Below are positions 25,983-33,721 of a DNA stretch of 64,000 nucleotides, in pieces (the stretch's first letter is position 1; every line of letters starts with the position of its first letter). The position numbers and the translations under genes were made by a program. The notes below the pieces were generated by a model, which saw only the letters and a program-made list of their open reading frames with translations, ran no database searches and had not been told where the DNA came from. Source of the stretch: Gemmata massiliana (GTDB lineage: Bacteria; Planctomycetota; Planctomycetia; Gemmatales; Gemmataceae); contig HG799469.1 in NCBI GenBank assembly GCA_000531095.1, positions 378,570 through 442,569 of the forward strand. The letters run 5' to 3'.

Positions 25983-27473
25983 ATGCTCCGCGTTCTCGGG
26001 TCAAACAAAGTCTTTTGTGACGGGCTGACGCGCCGCGACCTGCTCCACGTTGGGGCGCTGGCCCCGCTCGGGCTGACGCTCACCAACTGGTCGCGTGCAA
26101 CGGCCGCCCGTGAACAAGCCGCTCCCACTGCCAGTGGATTCGGCTCCGCGAAACGGTGCATCCTTCTGTACCTGTGGGGTTCGCCGAGCCAGATCGACAC
26201 GTTCGACCCGAAGCCCGATGCGCCGAAAGAGGTTCGCGGCGCGCTGGGCTCGATTCAGAGCGTGATTCCGGGCGTGCGAGTGGGCGAGGTGCTCCCGCGA
26301 ATCGCCCGGATGCTCGATCGCGTCACGATTCTGCGTTCGTTGACGCACCCCACGCCCATTCACGGGACCGCGTTCGCGTTCTCGGCAGTTCCGACGACCG
26401 ACCTGCAACTCGAAGGCAACGTGCGCGATTCGCGGCACTGGCCGTTCATCGGGTCCGTGGTCGATTACCTCGGCTCGCGTGCGGATGCAAAGGCCCCCGC
26501 GGTGCCGCGCAACTACTGGCTTCCGTTTACTTTCGGGTCGAAGCGCGGGCCGTCGCGCCCCGGGCCGTTCGGCGGGTTCCTCGGGCCGACTTACGACACC
26601 ATCTGGTCCGAGTTCCGCGCGAAGGGCACACGCGAGATCCTCCGCGATTCGGGCGACCCGAATACCCCGAAGCTGAAGATCTCGGACCCCTACGCCGGCA
26701 TTCTGCCCACTGACCGATTTGAGACCGTCACACCCGACGAAACGCTGACGCTCGACCGGCTCAACAGTCGCGCATCGCTCTTGGATCAGCTCGATTCCGC
26801 GCGCCGCACGTTCGATGCGAAGACCACTGACACGCCGTTCGATCGCCACCGGGCACTGGCTCGCGCGGTGCTTACATCCGGCAAGCTCCAAAGCGCCCTC
26901 GACGTGCAGAGCGAATCCCCGAAACTGCGTGAGCGCTACGGGATGACGCTGTTCGGCCAATCGTGTCTCGCGGCCCGGCGGTTGCTCGAAGCCGGTGGGA
27001 AGTTTGTTACCGTGTGCTGGGACGAATACGGGCTGGTGAACACCGGCTGGGACACGCACGTATATCAGGAGTCCCGCTTGAAGGACGAACTCGGGCCGGG
27101 GCTGGATGGTGCGTTTTCGGCGCTGCTGGAAGACCTCGATGCGCGAGGAATGCTGGCGGACACGGCCATTGTGGTCATGAGCGAACACGGACGCACCCCG
27201 CGGGTGCAGAACGTGGCCGGCGCCGGGCGCGATCACTGGTCGCGTGCGTACTCGGCGATGTTCGCATAGCATACATTCGCGAAGGTGCGTGTGGTTGGGC
27301 GCACGGACCGCATTGCGGGCGACGTGGCCGAAACGCCGTTCTCGCCGAAAGATGTGGTCGCGACGCTGTTCCACTTACTCGGCATTGACCCTCAAGCCGA
27401 GATCCACGACCGGCTCGGCCGTCCGTACCCGATCGGGGGAAATGGTCGCGTGCGGTCCGAACTACTTGCATAG
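25983..27473 (+). pseudogene. DUF1501 family protein, interrupted by an in-frame stop
   Basis: DUF1501 proteins are exported sulfatase-like enzymes of unknown substrate, very common in planctomycetes. The sequence has a Tat-like start (LTRRDLLHVGALAPLGLTL), CILLYLWGSPSQIDTFDPKPDAPKEVRG, and late AIVVMSEHGRTPRVQNVAGAGRDHWSRAYSAMFA. There a TAG (27267-27269) ends the frame at 428 residues. The missing C-terminus continues after it in the same frame (VVGRTDRIAGDVAETPFSPKDVVATLFHLLGIDP to 27473). Between them the expected glycine-rich turn reads as two compensating shifts. Either a pseudogene or an assembly error. GTG 25971 is an alternative start. Confidence 0.8.
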
Positions 27474-27625
27474 ATGTAGTTTGCAATGCCGCGGCGTATT
27501 CGGAAGGGCGGCGGATTGTTATTCAGCTCGATGTCCGATTCTGCTGCCCTTGTTACGGTTTTGCTGTTGCTTCTAATTCACTTGTCGGGTAGATTCTGGA
27601 TGTCCGTTGGTTTTGTGTGAAACCG

Positions 27626-28027
27626 ATGTTCTCCCACACCTTCATACGCCGTTGCGGGTGGGTTATCGCGCTGATCGCGGTTACCTTCCTGTCTCCGAAC
27701 CGGGCTTCGGCCGGGTGTAGCGGGCATTCGTCGTGGGGTTTCTCACCGCTCCTCGAATCTGAACAGTTTTCGCCACAATCTGGATCGACCGAACAACGCA
27801 ACTCGATGCCGAAGCCTTGCCAGGGGCCGAACTGCTCCGGTAAGCCGTTGCGCGATTCGGTGCCCGTACCGCCGGTGCCTACCGTACCGGTACCCGTAAA
27901 AGATCAAGTGCTCCGACTTGCCTCGCTGAGTGCCGAGGAGCCGGGGCGATTACTCGCTTACGATTCCACATCTCCTCGCCCGATACTTCGGGCCTCGTCT
28001 ATCTTCCACCCGCCACGGCTCGGTTAA
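27626..28027 (+). CDS. Small exported proline-rich protein, unknown
   Basis: A 133-residue protein with a signal peptide (RRCGWVIALIAVTFLSPNRASAG) followed by cysteine-containing (GCSGHSS, KPCQGPNCSGKP) and proline/valine-rich (VPVPPVPTVPVPVKD) parts. No domain recognised. Short proteins of this sort, CQGPNCSG followed by a Pro-rich run, occur in planctomycetes. ATG 27626 or GTG 27617 may start it. The signal peptide is the main evidence. Confidence 0.5.
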   Translation: MFSHTFIRRCGWVIALIAVTFLSPNRASAGCSGHSSWGFSPLLESEQFSPQSGSTEQRNSMPKPCQGPNCSGKPLRDSVPVPPVPTVPVPVKDQVLRLASLSAEEPGRLLAYDSTSPRPILRASSIFHPPRLG

Positions 28028-28283
28028 TTCCGTCAACGCGCCCTCGCTGCGCACTGTGCCAACGAAAGAAGGCACCAGTCCCGCGTTGCGAAGGTTTGTT
28101 TTTGACGGCACATTCGTTCTTTCAATCAGCGCCAGAAACAACGTTATTGGGTGCTCGAAATCGGAGAGGTAACCGCCTCATCGCACTCGTAGCAGTCGCG
28201 CCGATTCGGGCCTGATACTTCCGCACAACACGACCTCGTGGGTTCGGTGAGCCGAACTACGCGGTTATTTCACACAATCTGAT

Positions 28284-28622
28284 ATGACCTCGAACACGAA
28301 AACGAAAGAAGAACGCCAAGCCCTGGGCCTCTGCCGTTTCTGCGACGCCCCCCAAGTTCCCGGCTCGGTGCTGTGCCAACCGCACCGCGAGCGGGAACGC
28401 GAACGCGAACGGGCGAAATACGCCGAGCGCAAGGCCAGCCGGGTGTGCATCATCGCCGGGTGCGGCCAACAAGCGGTGAGCGGCTTCATCCGCTGCACCG
28501 GGTGCCACGCCAAGTACACCGCCTACCAGTGCGAGTACAAGCGTGAAGCCCGTCGGCGCCAGCGCGAAGCCGTCCGCGCGAGGCGGGCCGAACAGTTCGG
28601 CTGCACCGCGACCGCGTGCTAA
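28284..28622 (+). CDS. Small cysteine-rich, probable zinc-binding protein
   Basis: A 112-residue highly charged protein. Two cysteine groups are visible: LCRFCDAPQVPGSVLCQPH and VCIIAGCGQQAVSGFIRCTGCHAKY, each able to hold a zinc ion, with Arg/Glu-rich helices (RERERERERAKYAERK; KREARRRQREAVRARR) after them. Function unknown; nucleic acid binding is possible. A clear terminator lies 14 bp after the stop. Confidence 0.55.
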   Translation: MTSNTKTKEERQALGLCRFCDAPQVPGSVLCQPHRERERERERAKYAERKASRVCIIAGCGQQAVSGFIRCTGCHAKYTAYQCEYKREARRRQREAVRARRAEQFGCTATAC

Positions 28623-28635
28623 TCCCGTTTGGTGG

Positions 28636-28664
28636 CGGCCGGCTGATGCCGGCCGTTATTCTTT
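28636..28664 (+). terminator. Rho-independent terminator
   Basis: CGGCCGGC (28636-28643), loop TGAT, GCCGGCCG (28648-28655), then TTATTCTTT. It sits directly after the cysteine-rich protein gene. Confidence 0.7.
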
Positions 28665-28714
28665 GGGCCGATGTGCCCGGGCCGACAGCTCGACTGATCG
28701 CAGTTGCTTTTTTG

Positions 28715-28746
28715 AATCCTGTCGACCCTGTTAATCCTGTCAAAAA
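28715..28746. repeat. AATCCTGTC-type short dispersed repeat
   Basis: AATCCTGTCGACCCTG is followed by TTAATCCTGTCAAAA, so the unit AATCCTGT occurs twice 18 bp apart in a non-coding gap. Similar motifs are scattered in many bacterial genomes. Function unknown. Confidence 0.5.
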
Positions 28747-28904
28747 CTCTTCGCTATTCTCACCGGTCGGCTAACTTCGGCAGTTCGTCTGGTATTGGCG
28801 TTCACTTCGATCGATCCGGCGCAACCGCGCCGAAAACTGACATCGATCCCACACTACTCGGGGATTAACTTCATTACCCCAAAACACATTGGCCGATACA
28901 CGTT

Positions 28905-29097
28905 TCCTGTCGTCGGTTCGGCTCGCTTCGTGCGGGCCGATGAAAAGGGAACCCGGTGCGAATCCGGGACTGCCCCCGCAGCGGTATGCAGGAACAAACG
29001 CCGTCACACGCACTGACCCGCGTCGGGTTGGGAAGCGACGGTTAGTAGGTGTGCGGTGAGCCGCACGCGCCTGCGAGTCCGAAGACCTGCCGTGCGA
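28905..29097 (+). promoter_or_regulatory. Cobalamin (B12) riboswitch ahead of nrdA
   Basis: The conserved cobalamin aptamer elements occur in order: GATGAAAAGGGAACCCGGTG, AATCCGGGACTGCCCCCGCA, then GGGAAGCGACGG and the B12-box end GAGTCCGAAGACCTGCC (to about 29091). Adenosylcobalamin binding would shut off the gene behind it. A GC-rich hairpin GCGGGCG...CGCCCGC at about 29149-29171 lies between aptamer and start codon and may be the expression platform. The regulated genes are class I (iron) reductase genes, the same logic as known for Streptomyces nrdABS. Confidence 0.9.
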
Positions 29098-29237
29098 CCG
29101 CGCGAACCAAAAATCGCGCGACATAACCGTGCTTTCGTGGGGAAGGCAGCGGGCGGCTGGTCCGCGCCCGCATGCGCGTTCCTCTCTGCCTTCGCTCACT
29201 CCCCGCGCTTTATTGCGTTCATCCGGGAGAGAGCGAC

Positions 29238-31628
29238 GTGACCACTTCCACCATCGATCGCGCTGTAGCGCCACCGCCCGTCAGTCCCTCTCGGTTCCTT
29301 GGCCCCCAAGCAATCATGAAGGTTCGCAAGCGCAACGGCGCGCTCGAAGATGTCAACGTGAACAAGATCGTCCGCGCCGTGCAGAGGTGTGCGGGCGGAC
29401 TGCCGACCGTCGACCCGATGCGCGTGGCCGTGAAGACGATCGGCGGGCTTTACGACGGCGCGACCACCGCGGAGCTCGACCGGCTCTCGATCCAGACCGC
29501 CGCCGGACTCATCGCGGAGGAGCCGGAGTATTCGCGGCTCGCGGCCCGGTTGCTCTCGACGTACATCGACAAAGAAGTCACGAACCAGGACGTTCATTCG
29601 TTCTCGCAGTCGATCGCGGCCGGCTACCGGCACGGGCTGGTGGCCGAGGGGACGTTCGCGTTCGTATCGGCCAACGCGCGCAAGCTCAACGCCGCGGCGG
29701 GGGAACAACAACCGGACCTGTTTGAATACTTCGGGCTGCGAACCGTTTACGACCGCTACCTGCTCCGGCACCCCGAAACGCGGCACGTCATCGAGACGCC
29801 CGCGTTCTTCTTTCTGCGTGTCGCGTGCGGTCTGGCCGATTCTGCCGCGGACGCGATCGAACTGTTCCGGCTCATGGCCGCGCACCGCTACCTCCCGAGC
29901 ACGCCGACCCTGTTCAACTCCGGCACCGCGCGCCCGCAAATGTCGTCGTGCTACCTGCTCGACTCGCCTACCGACGACCTCGAAGCGATTTACGACCGCT
30001 ACGCCGACGTCGCGAAGCTCTCGAAGTTTGCGGGCGGGATCGGGCTGGCGTACCACCGGATTCGCTCACGCGGGTCGCTGATTCGTGGCACGAACGGGCA
30101 CAGCAATGGGATCGTTCCGTGGCTCAAGACGCTCGATTCGTCGGTGGCCGCGGTCAACCAGGGCGGCAAACGCAAGGGGGCGTGCTGCGTGTACCTGGAA
30201 TCGTGGCACGCGGACGTGGAAGAGTTCCTGGAGTTGCGCGACAACACCGGCGACCCGGCCCGGCGCACGTACAACCTGAACCTCGCGAACTGGGTGCCGG
30301 ACCTCTTCATGCGGCGTGTGGAATCGGGCGAGGAGTGGTCGCTGTTCGACCCAAAGGTGGTCCCGCACCTGACCGATCTGTTCGGTGAAGTGTTCGACGC
30401 GGCTTACGTGGAAGCCGAGCAGCGCGGCCTCGCAGCGAAGCGCGTACCGGCTCGTGACTTGTACGCCCGGATGATGAAGACGCTGGCCGAAACCGGCAAC
30501 GGGTGGATGACCTTCAAGGACGCCTGTAATCGCACCTGCAATCAGACCGCCGCGGCCGGGACCGTCGTTCACAGCTCGAACCTTTGCACCGAGATCGTCG
30601 AGGTCACGTCCGCCGGTGAAACCGCGGTTTGCAATCTCGGCTCCGTGAACCTGGCCCGCCACGTTACGGCCGACGGCTTTGACTTCGATGCACTCGCCGA
30701 GACGGTGCGGACCGCGGTGCGGTTCCTCGATCGCGTCATTGATGTGAACTTCTACCCAACCTCGGCCGCGGCTGCGTCCAACGCGCGCTGGCGCCCGGTC
30801 GGGTTGGGGGTGATGGGACTCCAGGACGTGTTCTTCAAACTGAAGCTCCCGTTCGATGCGCCCGCGGCCCGCGATCTGTCGCGTCGCATTCAGGAAGAGA
30901 TCTACTACCACGCACTGGCGACCTCCTGCGACCTCGCGGAAGCACGCGGCGCGCACCCGTCGTTCGCCGAAACGCGGGCCGCGACCGGCACGCTCCAGTT
31001 CGATATGTGGGGCGTCACGCCGACCGAGCCCGCGCGGTGGGACGCGCTCCGTGCTCGTATTCGCGCACACGGCTTGCGGAACTCGCTCTTGGTGGCCATC
31101 GCACCCACTGCCACAATTGCTTCGATCGTCGGTGCTTACGAGTGCATCGAACCGCAGGTGTCGAACCTCTTCAAACGCGAAACGCTCTCGGGCGAGTTCC
31201 TCCAGGTGAACCGTTACCTCGTGAATGACCTCAAGTCACTCGGGCTGTGGAACGACGCGGTGCGGGCGAAGATCAAACTCGCCGACGGCTCGGTGCAGGG
31301 CCTCGACGAACTACCCGGACACCTTCGCGCGGTGTATCGCACGGCGTGGGAAGTGCCGATGCGGGCGCTCATCGACATGGCCGCTGATCGCGGGCCGTTC
31401 ATCGATCAGAGCCAGTCGCTCAATCTGTTCCTGGAAAGCCCGACGATCGGCAAGATGTCGTCGATGTACATGCACGCCTGGAAGCGCGGGCTGAAGACCA
31501 CCTACTACCTCCGCTCCCGGCCCGCGACCGGCATCGCCAAAACGACCGTGACGAAGGCCGCGCCCGCCGACACGACGGCGGTGACGTGCTCACTCGAAAA
31601 CCCCGGCTCGTGCGAAGCCTGTCAGTAA
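29238..31628 (+). CDS. nrdA: Class I ribonucleoside-diphosphate reductase, alpha subunit
   Basis: Catalyses reduction of ribonucleotides to deoxyribonucleotides together with NrdB, 796 residues. An N-terminal ATP-cone (IMKVRKRNGALEDVNVNKIV) sets overall activity. The ten-stranded barrel shows FNSGTARPQMSSCYLLD (redox cysteine), SSNLCTEIVEVTSAGETAVCNLGSVNL (N-C-E active site: Asn, Cys, Glu) and RPVGLGVMGLQD. The second redox cysteine is the one in ETAVCNLGSVNL. APTATIASIVGAYECIEP and the C-terminal redox pair CEAC complete it. GTG 29238 follows GGGAGAGAG. It lies under the B12 riboswitch, which implies that a B12-dependent class II enzyme exists elsewhere in the genome. Confidence 0.93.
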   Translation: MTTSTIDRAVAPPPVSPSRFLGPQAIMKVRKRNGALEDVNVNKIVRAVQRCAGGLPTVDPMRVAVKTIGGLYDGATTAELDRLSIQTAAGLIAEEPEYSRLAARLLSTYIDKEVTNQDVHSFSQSIAAGYRHGLVAEGTFAFVSANARKLNAAAGEQQPDLFEYFGLRTVYDRYLLRHPETRHVIETPAFFFLRVACGLADSAADAIELFRLMAAHRYLPSTPTLFNSGTARPQMSSCYLLDSPTDDLEAIYDRYADVAKLSKFAGGIGLAYHRIRSRGSLIRGTNGHSNGIVPWLKTLDSSVAAVNQGGKRKGACCVYLESWHADVEEFLELRDNTGDPARRTYNLNLANWVPDLFMRRVESGEEWSLFDPKVVPHLTDLFGEVFDAAYVEAEQRGLAAKRVPARDLYARMMKTLAETGNGWMTFKDACNRTCNQTAAAGTVVHSSNLCTEIVEVTSAGETAVCNLGSVNLARHVTADGFDFDALAETVRTAVRFLDRVIDVNFYPTSAAAASNARWRPVGLGVMGLQDVFFKLKLPFDAPAARDLSRRIQEEIYYHALATSCDLAEARGAHPSFAETRAATGTLQFDMWGVTPTEPARWDALRARIRAHGLRNSLLVAIAPTATIASIVGAYECIEPQVSNLFKRETLSGEFLQVNRYLVNDLKSLGLWNDAVRAKIKLADGSVQGLDELPGHLRAVYRTAWEVPMRALIDMAADRGPFIDQSQSLNLFLESPTIGKMSSMYMHAWKRGLKTTYYLRSRPATGIAKTTVTKAAPADTTAVTCSLENPGSCEACQ

Positions 31629-31645
31629 CTGGGGCCTGCTTTTGG

Positions 31646-31698
31646 GTGGCACAGGCCAGAGGCCTGTGGCGCCTCCACAGGCCAGAGGCCTGTGCCAC
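31646..31698. repeat. Double CACAGGCCAGAGGCCTGTG palindromic repeat
   Basis: Two copies of CACAGGCC-AGA-GGCCTGTG stand 8 bp apart, and the outer GTGGC/GCCAC bases make the whole 53-bp unit an imperfect palindrome. It is between nrdA and nrdB. It could trim or stabilise the shared mRNA. The same kind of repeat is common between planctomycete genes. Confidence 0.7.
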
Positions 31699-31797
31699 AA
31701 GCAGAAATTCAGACGTCAGCGTGGCACAAGGCGCTCTGCTCTGCCTCACGAATTAAACCAAATTCCCAACAAAATACAGCAATTCACGAGGTTCACG

Positions 31798-32796
31798 ATG
31801 CTCCTCGATCCCGGCATGAGCCTGACCCTGCGGCCGATGCGCTACCCCGACTACTTCGAGATGTACAAGGACGCGATCAAGAACACCTGGACGGTGGACG
31901 AGGTGGACTTCTCCACCGACCTCACCGACCTGCGGTCGCGCGTCACCCCGGCCGAGCGCCACCTGATTCACCGGCTGGTCGCCTTCTTCGCCACCGGCGA
32001 TTCCATCGTCGGCAACAACCTCGTGTTGAACCTCTACAAGCACGTGAACGCGCCGGAGGCGCGCATGTACTTGTCGCGGCAACTTTACGAAGAGGCGCTG
32101 CACGTCCAGTTTTACCTCACGCTGCTCGACAACTACCTGCCGGAGATGGCCGAACGGGAAGCCGCGTTCGCCGCCGTGGACAACATCCCGTCGATCAAAC
32201 TGAAGGCCGATTTTTGCTTCAAGTGGATCGATTCGATCGAGGGGTTGGACACGCTCGAAACGCGAGCGCATCGCCGGGCGTTCCTGCTGAACCTGATCTG
32301 CTTCGCCGCGTGCATCGAGGGCTTGTTCTTCTTTGCGGCGTTCGCTTACGTTTACTTCTTGCGCTCGAAGGGGTTACTGCACGGTTTGGCGACGGGCACG
32401 AACTGGGTGTTCCGCGACGAGAGCGCGCACATGGCGTTCGCGTTCCGGGTGATCGATACCGTGCGCCGCGAAGAGCCGGACCTGTTCGACGCGGAACTGG
32501 AAGCGCAAATCGTCGCGATGCTGCGAGAGGCCGTCGAGTGCGAAACGACGTTCGCCCGCGACGTGTTGGGGATGGGGGTCGCCGGGCTGTCGCTCACCGA
32601 CCTTCGGAGCTACCTGGAGTACGTCGCCGATCGGCGTTTGGAAGCTCTCGGTGTCGCACCCGTATTCGGTGCGAAGAACCCGTTCGACTTCATGGACCTG
32701 CAAGACGTCCAGGAGCTGACCAACTTCTTCGAGCGCCGCGTGTCGGCGTACCAACTCGGCGTTACCGGGGCGGTGGCGTTCGGCGAAGATTTCTGA
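31798..32796 (+). CDS. nrdB: Class I ribonucleoside-diphosphate reductase, beta subunit
   Basis: The 332-residue subunit forms the di-iron tyrosyl radical that starts NrdA catalysis. The ligands can be read: Asp in FFATGDSIVGNN, Glu and His in LYEEALHVQFY, Glu in CIEGLFFFAAF, and Glu and His in RDESAHMAF. A tyrosine seven residues after the second ligand (EALHVQFY) matches the E. coli radical Tyr122, so it looks like a tyrosyl-radical enzyme, not a radical-less Ic form. ATG 31798 is chosen; the longer upstream frame passes through the repeat at 31646. It follows nrdA by 169 bp. Confidence 0.93.
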   Translation: MLLDPGMSLTLRPMRYPDYFEMYKDAIKNTWTVDEVDFSTDLTDLRSRVTPAERHLIHRLVAFFATGDSIVGNNLVLNLYKHVNAPEARMYLSRQLYEEALHVQFYLTLLDNYLPEMAEREAAFAAVDNIPSIKLKADFCFKWIDSIEGLDTLETRAHRRAFLLNLICFAACIEGLFFFAAFAYVYFLRSKGLLHGLATGTNWVFRDESAHMAFAFRVIDTVRREEPDLFDAELEAQIVAMLREAVECETTFARDVLGMGVAGLSLTDLRSYLEYVADRRLEALGVAPVFGAKNPFDFMDLQDVQELTNFFERRVSAYQLGVTGAVAFGEDF

Positions 32797-32856
32797 TGAT
32801 TTGAATGCGGCACGGCCCTGGCGAACGGTTTCACCCAGGGTCGTGTTGCGAGCACG

Positions 32857-33072
32857 TTACGCGGTCTTCTCACGACCGAATTCATCGAGTCCGTATCGCG
32901 CGAAGATTTCCGCGGGCGTTACCCACACGACTTTGCCGTCGCGCGATTCACACACCGGACGGCCCAACCGGGCGTGTTCGAGAAGCATGTCTCGGAACGC
33001 GGTTTCCAGAGCGGTATCGATCTTTGCGTGGTCGATCAGGTCTTCCGTTGGCAACGTTGTTGGTTCAAGCAT
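32857..33072 (-). CDS. Small partner of the zeta-like kinase, possible antitoxin
   Basis: A 71-residue acidic protein (MLEPTTLPTEDLIDHAKIDTALETAF, then GKVVWVTPAEIFARYGLDEFGREKTA). Its ATG at 33072 lies inside the last codons of the zeta-like gene (8-bp overlap), which indicates translational coupling. The position as a tiny partner suggests an antitoxin or adaptor, though the usual epsilon-zeta order has the antitoxin first. No known antitoxin fold is recognised, so the function is an inference from context. Confidence 0.6.
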   Translation of the reverse strand: MLEPTTLPTEDLIDHAKIDTALETAFRDMLLEHARLGRPVCESRDGKVVWVTPAEIFARYGLDEFGREKTA

Positions 33073-33694
33073 CTTCGGCGCTCCTATTGAACCGTTCCCA
33101 CGTGTCGGGATCGAGAATCGTGTCGAAGTAGTTGTTGTTGAAAGCAATCAGCTTCGGTCGCCCGTTGCTATTATCATACACCTGCCACGTTGTCGCTACC
33201 GGTCGATACAGTTCCAGGAAATTGCGCACGCTGCGAGTGTACCGTCTGCGGATCGTCTCATCGGGTACGTGGTGCCCTCCGGCTCGCACCCTAACGGCCA
33301 CCCGGTTGATTGCCAGTTCGGGTGCATTGAGCCAATAGTAGAACAAGTGGACCACATACCCACTCAGGCGCAACTCTCCCAACCAGTCCGCGTAGGTGCG
33401 GCCCGCAAGCGTGGTTTCCAGTGCGAAACTTCGGCGCCGTGTGGCGAGGTCGCGCAAGTGCTCCAGCATCACGCGACCGGCTTTAATTGCTTCTGATTCT
33501 GGGTCGAAAGCGTTTAAACCTCGTGCGATAGTATCTGCGTTTACAAATATGGGCATCTTCATCCCGATACGCAGAATGGGATCGGCGGATGACGATTTCC
33601 CCGCTCCATTAATACCACCAAGAATCGCAACTTGCGGGGCCGGAGTTGAAGGCGTAGTCACGGGCGACTCCTTTAGTTGTGCGAAAGCGGTCAA
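33065..33694 (-). CDS. Zeta-toxin-like P-loop kinase
   Basis: A 209-residue P-loop protein of the zeta toxin group, which phosphorylate UDP-activated sugars or other small molecules. The Walker A is AILGGINGAGKSSSAD. Zeta-type motifs follow: FVNADTIARGL, the ALETTLAGRTYADWLGELRLSGY strand, then IRRRYTRSVRNFLELYRPVATTWQVYDNS with the arginine-rich lid. It starts 27 bp after the end of the carboxypeptidase gene on the same strand, so dacB, kinase and partner form one transcription unit. Toxicity is not shown; some relatives are housekeeping kinases. Confidence 0.75.
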   Translation of the reverse strand: MTAFAQLKESPVTTPSTPAPQVAILGGINGAGKSSSADPILRIGMKMPIFVNADTIARGLNAFDPESEAIKAGRVMLEHLRDLATRRRSFALETTLAGRTYADWLGELRLSGYVVHLFYYWLNAPELAINRVAVRVRAGGHHVPDETIRRRYTRSVRNFLELYRPVATTWQVYDNSNGRPKLIAFNNNYFDTILDPDTWERFNRSAEDA

Positions 33695-33721
33695 CGCAGT
33701 GAACCGAAGTGCCTCACAGGA

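Noticed and set aside
28795-29016. ORF of 73 codons across the cobalamin riboswitch
   Set aside because: It overlaps the conserved aptamer bases, which explain the sequence; no protein similarity.
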